Counted from the stretch's first letter, positions 33,695-43,010 are shown. The stretch: 55,400 nt of DNA from Lachnoclostridium sp. UBA903 (GCA_002294045.1 DBEP01000049.1:232-55631); one strand, 5' to 3'. Notes: generated from the letters alone by a model not told the origin. Program-made: numbers and translations.

Positions 33695-34573
33695 ATGTTT
33701 TTTGATAAGTACAGAAAAAAAGAAGATGGTACCATACGTTTTTATGACCTTAATTCTTCCGGTACCAGAATATTATGTATTATAATTTTTATTCTTTGTA
33801 TCGGAATTATCATTGTATCATTATTTCCGCCGGTATGGGTTTTCCTGGCAAGTTTTAAGGATATAAAGGAATTCAGAAGAAACCCTACCATATTACCGGA
33901 GCATTATAATTTACAGGTTTTTATAAAAACATGGAATGATTTGAAATTTGTCAAGTATTATATAAATTCCTTTATTTCTGTTGCAGGCAGCGTAATTAGC
34001 GCAGTTATTTTCAACGGATTACTGGCTTACGGGCTGGCAATCATTAAGCCCAGGGGCCATAAAATTGTCTTCGGCCTGGTTATGTGGAGTTTATTAATAC
34101 CGGCGACCACCAGCATTGTTGCATTATTTGTAAATATTAACAGAATCGGGCTGAACCAGTCCTTTATACCGCTATGGCTTTCCCTTGGCGCCAATGCTTT
34201 TTATGTGGTTTTATTTAAACAATTTTTTGAAGGACTCCCGAGGGAACTGGTGGAAGCGGCAAAACTGGATGGATGCGGATATTTGCAGACCTTCTCTAAA
34301 ATTATCCTGCCCCTTTCCAAATCCATAGTTATGGTTGTAATAATATTTGCCATAAATGCAGCATGGTCGGATTTCCTGCTGCCCTATCTGGTCTTGAACG
34401 GTTCGGGAAAAGAAACGGTTATGGTCCGTCTGTTTCTATTCAGGACATCAAATGCAACGGATGTTGAGGTACTCAGGGCAGTGGCATTCTCGATTATTCC
34501 TCCGGTTATTTTATTTATTATATTCCAGAAACAAATTACAGAAGGCGCGGCAGCAGGAGCGTTAAAGGGGTAA
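33695..34573 (+). CDS. Sugar ABC transporter permease (MalG-like)
   Basis: The second membrane subunit of the sugar importer; 292 residues with six predicted helices. The docking loop E-L-V-E-A-A-K-L-D-G-C-G is at about 185-196, in the region expected for the MalG family. The N-terminal helix is preceded by a charged cytoplasmic stretch. AAGGAGGAG precedes the ATG. The phosphorylase gene starts three bases after the stop, so uptake and breakdown of the sugar are expressed together. Confidence 0.9.
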   Translation: MFFDKYRKKEDGTIRFYDLNSSGTRILCIIIFILCIGIIIVSLFPPVWVFLASFKDIKEFRRNPTILPEHYNLQVFIKTWNDLKFVKYYINSFISVAGSVISAVIFNGLLAYGLAIIKPRGHKIVFGLVMWSLLIPATTSIVALFVNINRIGLNQSFIPLWLSLGANAFYVVLFKQFFEGLPRELVEAAKLDGCGYLQTFSKIILPLSKSIVMVVIIFAINAAWSDFLLPYLVLNGSGKETVMVRLFLFRTSNATDVEVLRAVAFSIIPPVILFIIFQKQITEGAAAGALKG

Positions 34574-34576
34574 ATT

Positions 34577-36874
34577 ATGGCAAAAATAGCAGACAAATAC
34601 TATACCACTGATCCATGGAACATTATAGAGGAAGATTTTAATACGGAATATTCCAAGGTTTCAGAATCCGTCTTTTCTTTGGGAAATGAATACATGGGCG
34701 TCAGGGGGTATTTTGAAGAAGGCTTTACAGGTGAAAGCCTGACAGGCAGTTATTTCAACGGTATATATGAATCCCAGGATGTGGAATATTCCGCTTATAA
34801 AGGTATGATTGACAAGACGGAATTTATGGTGAATTCCGTTAATTGGCTCTATGTCAGGATTCGTGTGAAGGAAGAAGCAGTCGATTTGAATAAATCAGAA
34901 TTCAGAGATTTTAAAAGAATCCTGCACCTAAAATCAGGTGTTTTAAAACGTTCATACATCTGGATTATGGAGGACGGCAAGGAACTCAAGGTGGAGTATG
35001 AGCGGTTTTTAGCCATGAAGGATGTGTGTCAGGCCGGTCAGAGGATTATTTTGACTCCGCTTAATTTTTCAGGAAAGGTAACCTTGAGTGCGGGGCTTGA
35101 TTTTTCCGAGATTCATTACATGGCAGGCAGAAATTTATGGGAGTGCAGGGATATGCAAGCCGGAAGGAAACGGTGCAGCATCCTGGCCGATACGGCAAAT
35201 ACCGGACAGTCCGTTTTTTCCTGCTGTTATTTTGGATGCGAAGCGGAGGAAGAATCGGAGATAATAGAAGATAAGAGGGTATTAAAGCAATTTATACTGC
35301 CTGTCGTTATGAATAAACCGACTGTCTTTACCAGAGTAGTAATGAATGTAACGAAAAAGGAAAATACGGGAGAGGCTTCTGAGGAGTTTAACGTTAAATG
35401 CAAAGAAGCTGCCGAAATAGTCCCCCGGATTAATTATGATAAGCTTAAAGCAGAAAGTGCGATGTGGTGGGAGGAGGTCTGGAAGGATTCCGACATTGTT
35501 ATTGACGGGGACGGACTGAATCAGCAGGGAATCCGTTTCTGCATATTCCAGCTGCATCAGACTTATCATGGCGCAGATAAGGGAACTATTATCGGAGCCA
35601 AAGGCTTAACCGGTGAAGCGTACAGCGGCAATACCTTCTGGGATACGGAAACTTACTGCCTCCCGTTCTATATTTTTAACAATGCGGAGGCAGCAAGGCA
35701 TTTAATTGAGTTCCGTTATTTAACCTTGGAGGAAGCGAAAAAGCGCGCCAGGGAGCTGGATTGTGAAGGAGCCTTTTACCCCATTGCCACCATAACAGGA
35801 AGGGAATGCTGCAGTTTGTGGCAGCACGCAAGCCTGCAGCTTCAGGCTTCTACGGCAGTCGCTTACGGCATCTGGCATTATGAGAGAATAACAAAGGACG
35901 AGGAATTTGTCTTTAAAACCGGCCTGCCGGTTCTGACCGAGATCAGCAGAATGCTTGCCACAAGAGGAGATTGGAGCGGCGACGGAAAACGGTACGGTTA
36001 TTACGGTGTCATGGGGCCCGATGAATTCCAGATGATGGTAAATAACAATTGCTATACCAATTATTTAGGCAAGGTTACCCTGGAATATACTCTGGATGTG
36101 CTAAAACGGTTAAAAGACAGGAATAAAACTGCTTATATGGATTTCTTATCAGAGTATCGGTTAAGCAGCGGTGAATTAAAAATTTGGTCGGATATTGCAA
36201 AACATATGTATATTCCCTACGATGAAACGACCATGCTTTTTGAACAGCATGAGGGGTATTTTAACCTGCCCCATATAGATGTGGATAAGATTCCGGTGGA
36301 GGATTTCCCTCTTTATCATCACTGGACTTATGACAGGATTTACCGTAATGATATGATTAAACAGCCGGATGTACTTATGATGATGTTTATGTATAACGGC
36401 AATTTTACAAAAGAGCAGCTTAAAAAGAATTATGAATACTATGAACCCAGATGCATACATGAAAGCTCCCTGTCTCCGTCCGTACATTCCATACTGGCAG
36501 CCCAGCTTAGTAAGCATGAGGAAGCCTATCAGTTTTTCAGTTTTGCAACGAGAATGGATCTGGACAACTATAACCGGAATACTTCAGAAGGCCTGCATAC
36601 CACCTCCATTGCGGCCGCATGGATGAATATCGTATATGGATTTGCAGGTATGCGGTCGGATCGGGATATATTGGGATTTTCTCCGTCCATACCGAAGAAA
36701 TGGGCGGGTTATTCCTTTGGTATCCGCTATGCAGGGGATGTAATCCGGGTGAAAGTGAAAAAGGATAAGATTTTCTTACATACGGTGAAGGGTACTAATA
36801 TAACAGTTTCTGTTTATGGCAGATTGACAGTAATAAATAGTGAAGAAACCGCCATAGAAATCCCGGCTGAGTAG
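34577..36874 (+). CDS. GH65 family disaccharide phosphorylase
   Basis: A cytoplasmic enzyme that splits an alpha-glucoside with phosphate, releasing beta-glucose 1-phosphate with inversion. The 765-residue length fits maltose, kojibiose, nigerose and trehalose phosphorylases. It has an N-terminal beta-sandwich (about 1-265), a linker, an (alpha/alpha)6 barrel (about 320-690) and a C-terminal beta domain. The general acid is Glu483 in G-P-D-E-F, followed by N-N-N-C-Y-T-N. The motif A-K-G-L-T-G-E-A-Y-S-G-N-T-F-W-D-T-E forms the substrate wall. The specific disaccharide is not decidable by eye. A beta-phosphoglucomutase gene, usually a partner, is absent here. Confidence 0.92.
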   Translation: MAKIADKYYTTDPWNIIEEDFNTEYSKVSESVFSLGNEYMGVRGYFEEGFTGESLTGSYFNGIYESQDVEYSAYKGMIDKTEFMVNSVNWLYVRIRVKEEAVDLNKSEFRDFKRILHLKSGVLKRSYIWIMEDGKELKVEYERFLAMKDVCQAGQRIILTPLNFSGKVTLSAGLDFSEIHYMAGRNLWECRDMQAGRKRCSILADTANTGQSVFSCCYFGCEAEEESEIIEDKRVLKQFILPVVMNKPTVFTRVVMNVTKKENTGEASEEFNVKCKEAAEIVPRINYDKLKAESAMWWEEVWKDSDIVIDGDGLNQQGIRFCIFQLHQTYHGADKGTIIGAKGLTGEAYSGNTFWDTETYCLPFYIFNNAEAARHLIEFRYLTLEEAKKRARELDCEGAFYPIATITGRECCSLWQHASLQLQASTAVAYGIWHYERITKDEEFVFKTGLPVLTEISRMLATRGDWSGDGKRYGYYGVMGPDEFQMMVNNNCYTNYLGKVTLEYTLDVLKRLKDRNKTAYMDFLSEYRLSSGELKIWSDIAKHMYIPYDETTMLFEQHEGYFNLPHIDVDKIPVEDFPLYHHWTYDRIYRNDMIKQPDVLMMMFMYNGNFTKEQLKKNYEYYEPRCIHESSLSPSVHSILAAQLSKHEEAYQFFSFATRMDLDNYNRNTSEGLHTTSIAAAWMNIVYGFAGMRSDRDILGFSPSIPKKWAGYSFGIRYAGDVIRVKVKKDKIFLHTVKGTNITVSVYGRLTVINSEETAIEIPAE

Positions 36875-36959
36875 AAAGGGCAATGAGGGGCAATGAGGGC
36901 AGCCGTCCGGCTGCGGACAGAAGAATAATGTCTTAACCCAAGGTATTCATAGAAGTATA

Positions 36960-37982
36960 TTAGTTTTCTGTATTAACGGCTTTTACGCTGTTTCTTTCCA
37001 CAAGTTGGATGGGGAGAATTATTTCACGGTTTTGGATGGGGTTATTATCTAACAAATCAATTAAAAAATTGACGGCTAATTTTCCCTTTAAGGGTGCATC
37101 CTGATGAATGGTTGTCAAGAGTGGTGTGGTAAGCTGGCATAAATTAATATCATCAAATCCCATTACGGAGATATCGTCAGGTACTTTTTTACCTGCCTGG
37201 GAAAGTCCGGACACAATCCCGGCGGCAAGGATATCCGCAGTGGAAAAGACAGCCGTTATATCATTCCGGTTAGCTAAATTTTTTCCCAAGGCTACCGTTG
37301 TGTTCACGTCCAGCTCCTGTTCAAACACCAGTTCCGGACGAAAGGCAATGGAAGTTTCTGCAAGAGCGTTCTGGTAACCCAGGAAACGTTCATATACAAC
37401 GCCCCGCTTTTTAATGGTGGGGGAAGCGAATGCAATATTCTTATGGCCTTTGCCAATGAGATAACGGGTTGCGGTATAACCGCCGTTGTAATCTTCCAGG
37501 CCTACGTTGCACATGTTGGGATGAGTTACGTAACTGTCTATTAAAACAACCGGTATAATCAGACCGGATAATGCATCAAAAAATTCATCCTGGAATACAC
37601 CGGTGCAAATAAGGCCGTCCACATTCCAGTTGCGGAGAAAGGTCAGTAAATCAGCAGTGGTTTCCACCGTGCGCAGCATAAGGTAATATCCGTTTTCCCG
37701 CAAAGCTTTTTCAATGGAGCCGATAAAGGCGGAATGAAAAGGGTCTTCCACAATACTCTCATTTTTATTCCGGGCCAAGTGGCTGATCATTCCAATAACC
37801 TTAGAGGAACTGGATACTAAAGAACGTGCCGACATATTGGGTACATATCCCAGTTTTTCAATGGTTTCATTGATGCGCGCTATGGTTTCCGCCGATACCC
37901 GGCCGGCTCTGCCGTGAATTACGTTAGAGACGGTAGTACAGCTGACGCCGGCGGCCTGTGCGATATCCTTTATTGTAGTCAT
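36960..37982 (-). CDS. LacI-family transcriptional repressor
   Basis: A 340-residue sugar-responsive repressor. The N-terminal helix-turn-helix T-I-K-D-I-A-Q-A-A-G-V-S-C-T-T-V-S-N-V and hinge (residues 1-55) are followed by a periplasmic-binding-protein-like effector domain ending near 330. It faces the GH65 operon, 3' end to 3' end. Three matching operators lie at 31081, 31134 and 38004, so it should repress both the sugar operon and itself. The inducer is presumably the imported sugar or a breakdown product. The recognition-helix residues give no ligand information. Confidence 0.93.
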   Translation of the reverse strand: MTTIKDIAQAAGVSCTTVSNVIHGRAGRVSAETIARINETIEKLGYVPNMSARSLVSSSSKVIGMISHLARNKNESIVEDPFHSAFIGSIEKALRENGYYLMLRTVETTADLLTFLRNWNVDGLICTGVFQDEFFDALSGLIIPVVLIDSYVTHPNMCNVGLEDYNGGYTATRYLIGKGHKNIAFASPTIKKRGVVYERFLGYQNALAETSIAFRPELVFEQELDVNTTVALGKNLANRNDITAVFSTADILAAGIVSGLSQAGKKVPDDISVMGFDDINLCQLTTPLLTTIHQDAPLKGKLAVNFLIDLLDNNPIQNREIILPIQLVERNSVKAVNTEN

Positions 37983-38003
37983 CAGGATGTTCCTTTCTTC
38001 ATA

Positions 38004-38019
38004 GGTTTAAGGTTAAACT
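38004..38019 (-). promoter_or_regulatory. LacI-family operator 3 (autoregulation)
   Basis: On the minus strand it reads AGTTTAACCTTAAACC, one base from operator 1. It lies 22-37 bases upstream of the repressor start codon. Confidence 0.75.
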
Positions 38020-38166
38020 TAATTTTTAACATAGTCTATCACATAACTAAAAAAAAGTACAGAATAAATATTATTTGAAGAGCCGATTTTAAAGCCGTTA
38101 ATTTACAGGATGAAATTGACTGACAGACGATTTCGCAGAGATACTGATAAATATATAAAATATTAC

Positions 38167-38195
38167 TTGACAATTTTAAAAATTAGTCGTATTGT
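38167..38195 (+). promoter_or_regulatory. Promoter of copA
   Basis: TTGACA (38167-38172), a 17-base spacer and TATTGT (38190-38195). The CsoR-type operator follows 14 bases later, over the start region. Confidence 0.65.
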
Positions 38196-38207
38196 TTTAT
38201 TGCAGAG

Positions 38208-38224
38208 ACACCCCACGGGGGTAT
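38208..38224 (+). promoter_or_regulatory. CsoR copper operator of copA
   Basis: ACACCCCACGGGGGTAT contains the inverted repeat ACCCC-ACG-GGGGT. It closely follows the known TACCC-TACGGGGGTA type of operator bound by CsoR at copZA in Bacillus. A csoR gene is in the same cluster. Confidence 0.8.
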
Positions 38225-38257
38225 GGTCATCTGACAAAATTCAGGGAGGAGTCAGGT

Positions 38258-40537
38258 ATGAATCAAAAATTTAACGTTATTGGTATGACTTGTTCGGCGT
38301 GTTCGGCTGCTGTTGAAAAGAGTGTTAAAAAAGTACCGGGGGTAACATCGGCAGCGGTTAATCTTTTGTCAAACAGTATGGTAGTCGAATATGACGGTAA
38401 AGTCTCTGATAGTGGCCGTATTATTAAAGCAGTAACCGATGCAGGCTACAATGCTTCTGTTTTTACACGGGAAGGAAAAGAAACCGCTCAAAGCGGTAAG
38501 GCGGTCAGCAGGACCGAAGAGGAATTAAAGGAAATGAAAACCAGGATACGGATTTCCTTCCTGTTTTTAATTCCGGAATTATATATAGCCATGGGGCATA
38601 TGTTTGAACTTCCTTTGCCAAGTATAATACATGGAACGGAAAATGCGGTAACCTTTGCATTTTTGCAGTTTTTACTCATACTTCCCATTGTATATGTCAA
38701 CCGGAAGTATTTTCAGGTGGGCTTTAAGACATTGCTCCGCCGTTCACCCAATATGGATTCCCTTATTGCAATAGGGTCCTGTGCAGCGGTTGTTTACGGT
38801 ATTTTTGCCATATTCAGAATCGGGTATGGGCTTGGCCATGGAGATATGGACAGCGTAATGCATTATTCCATGGATTTGTATTTTGAATCGGCTGCTACCA
38901 TATTGACCTTGATTACTTTAGGCAAATACCTGGAAGCAAGATCAAAAGGCAAAACTTCGGAGGCGATTACCAAATTATTGGATTTGGCTCCTAAAACGGC
39001 GGCAGTCATCCGGGACGGTGAAGAACTGATAATACCTGTGGAAGAGGTTGCAGTAGACGATATCATTGCCGTAAGACCGGGACAGAGTATTCCGGTAGAC
39101 GGGATAATTATAGAAGGCAGTTCCGCCGTTGACCAGTCGGCGTTAACCGGTGAAAGTATTCCGGTTGAAAAGCATGCGGGGGATACCGTTATCGGAGCTA
39201 CCATTAATAAAACCGGTTACTTTAAATTTAAAGCCCGGAAAGTTGGAGAGGATACTACTTTGGCTCAGATAATAAAACTGGTGGAAGATGCCGGCGCTTC
39301 CAAGGCTCCCATTGCCAAGCTGGCGGATAAGATCAGCGGAATTTTTGTCCCTTTTGTTATAGGGATAGCAGTTTTGGCAACCGTTATATGGCTGATATCC
39401 GGTGAAACCTTTGAATTTGCCCTGTCTATCGGAATTGCGGTGCTGGTTATTTCCTGCCCCTGCGCCCTGGGACTGGCAACTCCGGTTGCCATTATGGTAA
39501 GCACAGGTAAAGGCGCCATGAACGGTATCCTGATTAAATCTGCGGAAGCCCTGGAAACAGCTCATAAAATCAATACGGTTGTTCTTGATAAAACGGGTAC
39601 GGTAACGGAAGGCAAACCGGTTGTAACCGATATAATCACAGCCGGGAGTTTATCAGAGCAGCAATTGCTTGAAATTGCCGCTTCCATTGAAAAACCTTCG
39701 GAACATCCGTTGGCGGATGCCATAGTCAGAAGAGCGGAAGAAAGCGGACTGGTATTTAAAGAGGTACAGGAATTTAAAGCGGTTTCGGGCAGAGGAATCC
39801 TTGCATGGATTAACGGTAAAGCATATTATGCGGGCAATCTGGCTATGATGGAGAAAAACGGAATTTCTGCCGAAAAATTCAAGAAATATTCCGACGATTT
39901 TGCCAAAGAAGGCAAGACACCTTTGTATTTTGCCGAGGATAAGGAGATACTGGGATTAATAGCGGCAGCCGATGTGGTAAAGCCTACCAGCCGTCTTGCC
40001 ATAGAGCAGTTTAAAGCCATGGATATAGACGTAATCATGTTAACCGGTGATAACAAAAGGACTGCGGAGGCAATCAGGGAACAGTTAAATATTGACAGAG
40101 TGGTGGCAGAAGTGCTTCCTCAGGATAAAGAAAGCGAAATCAGAAGAATTCAGGAAAACGGGAGAAAGGTTGCTATGATTGGTGACGGTATTAACGATGC
40201 ACCGGCTTTAGTCAGGGCGGACGTAGGCATTGCAATCGGTGCCGGTACGGATATAGCAATTGAATCGGCGGATATTGTATTAATGAAAAGTGATTTATTG
40301 GATGCCGTTACGGCAATACAGCTCAGCAAAGCCACCATTAAAAATATCAAGGAGAATTTATTCTGGGCATTCTTTTATAATACAATTGGCATACCCCTGG
40401 CAGCAGGAGTATTCTATACTCTGCTTGGCTGGAAATTAAATCCCATGTTTGCTGCCGCAGCAATGAGCCTTAGTTCCGTTTGTGTGGTTTCCAATGCATT
40501 ACGATTAAAGTTTTTTAAACCAAAACGTATGGCTTAG
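38258..40537 (+). CDS. copA: Copper-exporting P1B-type ATPase
   Basis: A membrane pump that exports Cu+ using ATP. I start at the ATG at 38258, which follows GGGAGGAG and gives 759 residues; a frame open from 38192 would run through the promoter and operator. One N-terminal heavy-metal domain carries C12-x2-C15 (M-T-C-S-A-C). The membrane metal site is C-P-C at 400-402. The phosphorylated Asp is 444 in D-K-T-G-T, with the nucleotide-site His in S-E-H-P-L-A and the hinge G-D-G-I-N-D-A-P. C-P-C and the CsoR/CopZ partners point to copper or silver rather than zinc or cadmium. Confidence 0.95.
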   Translation: MNQKFNVIGMTCSACSAAVEKSVKKVPGVTSAAVNLLSNSMVVEYDGKVSDSGRIIKAVTDAGYNASVFTREGKETAQSGKAVSRTEEELKEMKTRIRISFLFLIPELYIAMGHMFELPLPSIIHGTENAVTFAFLQFLLILPIVYVNRKYFQVGFKTLLRRSPNMDSLIAIGSCAAVVYGIFAIFRIGYGLGHGDMDSVMHYSMDLYFESAATILTLITLGKYLEARSKGKTSEAITKLLDLAPKTAAVIRDGEELIIPVEEVAVDDIIAVRPGQSIPVDGIIIEGSSAVDQSALTGESIPVEKHAGDTVIGATINKTGYFKFKARKVGEDTTLAQIIKLVEDAGASKAPIAKLADKISGIFVPFVIGIAVLATVIWLISGETFEFALSIGIAVLVISCPCALGLATPVAIMVSTGKGAMNGILIKSAEALETAHKINTVVLDKTGTVTEGKPVVTDIITAGSLSEQQLLEIAASIEKPSEHPLADAIVRRAEESGLVFKEVQEFKAVSGRGILAWINGKAYYAGNLAMMEKNGISAEKFKKYSDDFAKEGKTPLYFAEDKEILGLIAAADVVKPTSRLAIEQFKAMDIDVIMLTGDNKRTAEAIREQLNIDRVVAEVLPQDKESEIRRIQENGRKVAMIGDGINDAPALVRADVGIAIGAGTDIAIESADIVLMKSDLLDAVTAIQLSKATIKNIKENLFWAFFYNTIGIPLAAGVFYTLLGWKLNPMFAAAAMSLSSVCVVSNALRLKFFKPKRMA

Positions 40538-40739
40538 TATCCGAAATACGAAAGCGGCCGGCCATGAGCGTTTTGGAGGAATAAACAGTCATAAAGTATT
40601 AACGCAACCGTTTTAATTTTTCATAACCTAATAAACCTGAAAAAGTTCCATATCAAGCCAGTCAGAAGTCGAAAGTCTGAATGTATGTATTTATGCTGGC
40701 AGATAAATAATATCATAATAAATAAGGAGAGATAATACC

Positions 40740-40970
40740 ATGAAGAAAATAATTAAAATTGAAGGTATGACCTGCAGCCATTGCCAGGCGAGAGTTGAAA
40801 AAGCTTTGAATGCGATTGCAGGCGTTAACGCTAAGGTGAATCTTAAGAAAAAGGCGGCGGTCGTTAACTTAAATACGGATATCAGCGATTCCGTATTTAA
40901 AGATGCCGTTACGGAAGCCGGTTATGAAGTAGTGTCAATAGAAGAAAAAAAGGGTCTCTTTGGTAATTAA
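40740..40970 (+). CDS. copZ: Copper chaperone CopZ
   Basis: A 76-residue cytoplasmic heavy-metal-associated domain protein. The Cu+ site is C12-x2-C15 in G-M-T-C-S-H-C, followed by the expected beta-alpha-beta pattern and a short charged tail. It should deliver Cu+ to CopA and perhaps to CsoR. A strong AAGGAGAG site precedes the ATG. It is 202 bases downstream of copA, with no clear terminator between them, and 35 bases before csoR. Confidence 0.92.
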   Translation: MKKIIKIEGMTCSHCQARVEKALNAIAGVNAKVNLKKKAAVVNLNTDISDSVFKDAVTEAGYEVVSIEEKKGLFGN

Positions 40971-41005
40971 TTATTTTATGCAAAGTGCCTGGATAGGAGA
41001 CAAAT

Positions 41006-41269
41006 ATGAAAGCGGATAAGGCTAAGGCTACCCGTCTTTTAAAAACGGCCAGAGGACAGATAGACGGATTAATAAAAATGGTTGAAGAAGACCGCTATTG
41101 TATTGATATTTCAAATCAACTGATGGCAACACAGGCAATCTTAAGAAAGGTGAATAATGAAATTATTCACGCCCACTTAGGGGCATGTGTAAAAGAAGCC
41201 TTTAAACAGGGCAGGGAAGATGAAAAAATTGAAGAAATAGTAAAGCTGTTGGATAAGCTCTCAAAATGA
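41006..41269 (+). CDS. csoR: Copper-sensing repressor CsoR
   Basis: An 87-residue all-helical DUF156 repressor that leaves DNA when it binds Cu+. The three copper ligands are in place: C32 in Y-C-I-D-I, and H57 and C61 in H-L-G-A-C, matching the C-H-C set of characterised CsoR proteins. The N-terminal R-L-K-T-A-R-G-Q-I-D-G segment is the usual DNA-contact helix. TAGGAG precedes the ATG. It closes the copA-copZ-csoR set and should act on the operator at 38208-38224, giving feedback control of the whole cluster. Confidence 0.93.
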   Translation: MKADKAKATRLLKTARGQIDGLIKMVEEDRYCIDISNQLMATQAILRKVNNEIIHAHLGACVKEAFKQGREDEKIEEIVKLLDKLSK

Positions 41270-41305
41270 GGGCTTATCTTTTTTCTGAAACAGACAAATT
41301 ATTAC

Positions 41306-41461
41306 TTGGAAACGGCAGCCCGTCAGCACCAAAGCTGCACTTATGAAAACTATACAGAACAGATAATCAGGATAATCGAATCCGCTTTGCAGAATCTTTC
41401 AGCAACAGGAATTACTATTCAGGATAGCATAATGACCGGATTGAATGAATATTTAAAATAA
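41306..41461 (+). pseudogene. Possible small orphan reading frame or gene remnant
   Basis: A frame of 51 codons, from a TTG at 41306 to TAA at 41459-41461, reads as soluble protein (L-E-T-A-A-R-Q-H-Q-S, then an amphipathic helix I-I-R-I-I-E-S-A-L-Q-N-L). It has no ribosome site and no early ATG, which suggests the 3' remnant of a lost gene. I do not recognise the family, and chance is possible. Confidence 0.25.
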
Positions 41462-41634
41462 GGCAATTATAAAGATATTCTTATGATAATTTAATTTTTC
41501 TTTAAATTTGAAAAATATATTTCATTTTTTACTTGACATGTGATATAATTGTTCGGGATTTAGTTTATTTCCAATTGTATGATAATTCGACATATACCAG
41601 GTATTATATACCGGTAACTTCAGGAGTGGATGGG

Positions 41635-42930
41635 ATGGATAAAGAAAATAATCGCAATACGAATGATATAGATGAAGGTTTCCAGGGAAATTTAAGTAAA
41701 GACAGCAGTTGGGAGCGGTATTCCGATACTATTGGTAATAAGATTGCCGGGTATGAGGATGAGGACGCATTTTTGGATGAAGTCAATTCATCGTTGGCAA
41801 GGCAAATCAGCATGGAATTGGAGGAAAAAAGTACGGGCACTAATGACAAGGAACGAATGAAAAAGAGCAGATTTCCTAAAGGTGTGAAAATTTTTGCAGT
41901 TGTTTTCTCCGTAATTATGCTGTTAATCTGTCTGTTAGCATTTACCCCCGGCGGCAGAAGGATTATTATAAATATAGCCGGTAATTACATTTACGGAAAA
42001 TTAGATTATGAAGATTCTAATACTATACCGGCAGACGATGATGCGAATACTGCGGAAGAAACAAATAAACCGGAAAAACCGGTTCAGCATGTTGTAAATA
42101 TACTTCTGCTGGGAGTGGAGGAAATTGGAGGCGCTTCCAATACCGACCTGATGATGATTGCAACTATGGATACAAAAGACAAGACAATGAAGCTTACTTC
42201 CCTGATGCGGGATTTATATGTTGAAATTCCGGGGTACAGCAGCAATAAATTAAATGCTGCCTATGCAAAAGGAGGAATTGATTTATTATATCGAACCGTG
42301 CAAAATAATTTTGGCGTGCATTTAGACGGATATGTCCAGGTTAATTTCAATGCCTTTGAAAAAATTGTGGATCTTTTGGGCGGAGTGGAAGTTACTTTGA
42401 CAAGTACGGAAGCAAATTATCTGAATACCACAAATTATATTTCCAATCCGGCCTATCGTAATGTGGTGGCAGGAACACAAATTATGAACGGCAATCAGGC
42501 ATTGGGATACTGCAGGGTCCGGAAGGTTTCAACCGGTACGGAAAATAACGATTTTGGCAGGACGCAGAGACAGAGGGCAGTATTAAATTCCATTTTTGAA
42601 AAATTAAAATCTAAGAATATATTGGAATTAGGATTATTTATGAATGATGTTTTAACCAATGTTAATATAAAAACAGACATTACCCAATCCGAATTTAATC
42701 AATATCTGGAAGAAGCAGCCAGCTTAAATGTAAAAAGCCTGGAGAATTACAGAATCCCTTCTGACGGCAATTATGAATCCAGAAAGGTTCAGATAGGCAA
42801 ATATAATCAGGATGTGCTTGTGCCGAAGGACTGGGATGCCATGCGCAATGAAATTCAAAAAATTATCTATGGCAGTAATACAACGGAAGATACAACCGAT
42901 ATAAGCGAAGAAGGGGCAGGAATACGGTAA
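41635..42930 (+). CDS. LytR-CpsA-Psr (LCP) family protein
   Basis: A membrane-anchored enzyme that transfers anionic glycopolymers such as teichoic acids from the lipid carrier to peptidoglycan. The ATG at 41635 is 8 bases after AGGAG and gives 431 residues. A cytoplasmic acidic/basic N-terminus (about 1-82) is followed by one membrane helix (about 85-106), a spacer with E-K-P-V repeats, and the LCP domain (about 125-380). Conserved LCP pieces are visible: L-L-L-G-V-E, D-L-M-M-I-A-T, the L-M-R-D-L-Y-V-E-I-P-G loop and K-L-N-A-A-Y-A-K-G-G. The long cytoplasmic arm is unusual for the family and could be regulatory. Confidence 0.9.
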   Translation: MDKENNRNTNDIDEGFQGNLSKDSSWERYSDTIGNKIAGYEDEDAFLDEVNSSLARQISMELEEKSTGTNDKERMKKSRFPKGVKIFAVVFSVIMLLICLLAFTPGGRRIIINIAGNYIYGKLDYEDSNTIPADDDANTAEETNKPEKPVQHVVNILLLGVEEIGGASNTDLMMIATMDTKDKTMKLTSLMRDLYVEIPGYSSNKLNAAYAKGGIDLLYRTVQNNFGVHLDGYVQVNFNAFEKIVDLLGGVEVTLTSTEANYLNTTNYISNPAYRNVVAGTQIMNGNQALGYCRVRKVSTGTENNDFGRTQRQRAVLNSIFEKLKSKNILELGLFMNDVLTNVNIKTDITQSEFNQYLEEAASLNVKSLENYRIPSDGNYESRKVQIGKYNQDVLVPKDWDAMRNEIQKIIYGSNTTEDTTDISEEGAGIR

Positions 42931-43010
42931 GTTTACAGAAGTCATAATTATAGGCGGGATATGGTTTTAACAAGTATTATAATAGAGTATTTTGTTAAAA
43001 AGTTCAATAA

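Noticed and set aside
38192..38257. N-terminal extension of copA
   Set aside because: It would place the promoter -10 and the CsoR operator inside the coding sequence. The ATG at 38258 has a strong ribosome site and begins right before the metal-binding domain.
41533..41634. N-terminal extension of the LCP gene, and a TTGACA/TATAAT promoter at 41533-41549
   Set aside because: The extension lacks a ribosome site whereas ATG 41635 has AGGAG. The two promoter-like boxes are only 5 bases apart, so they cannot form one promoter.
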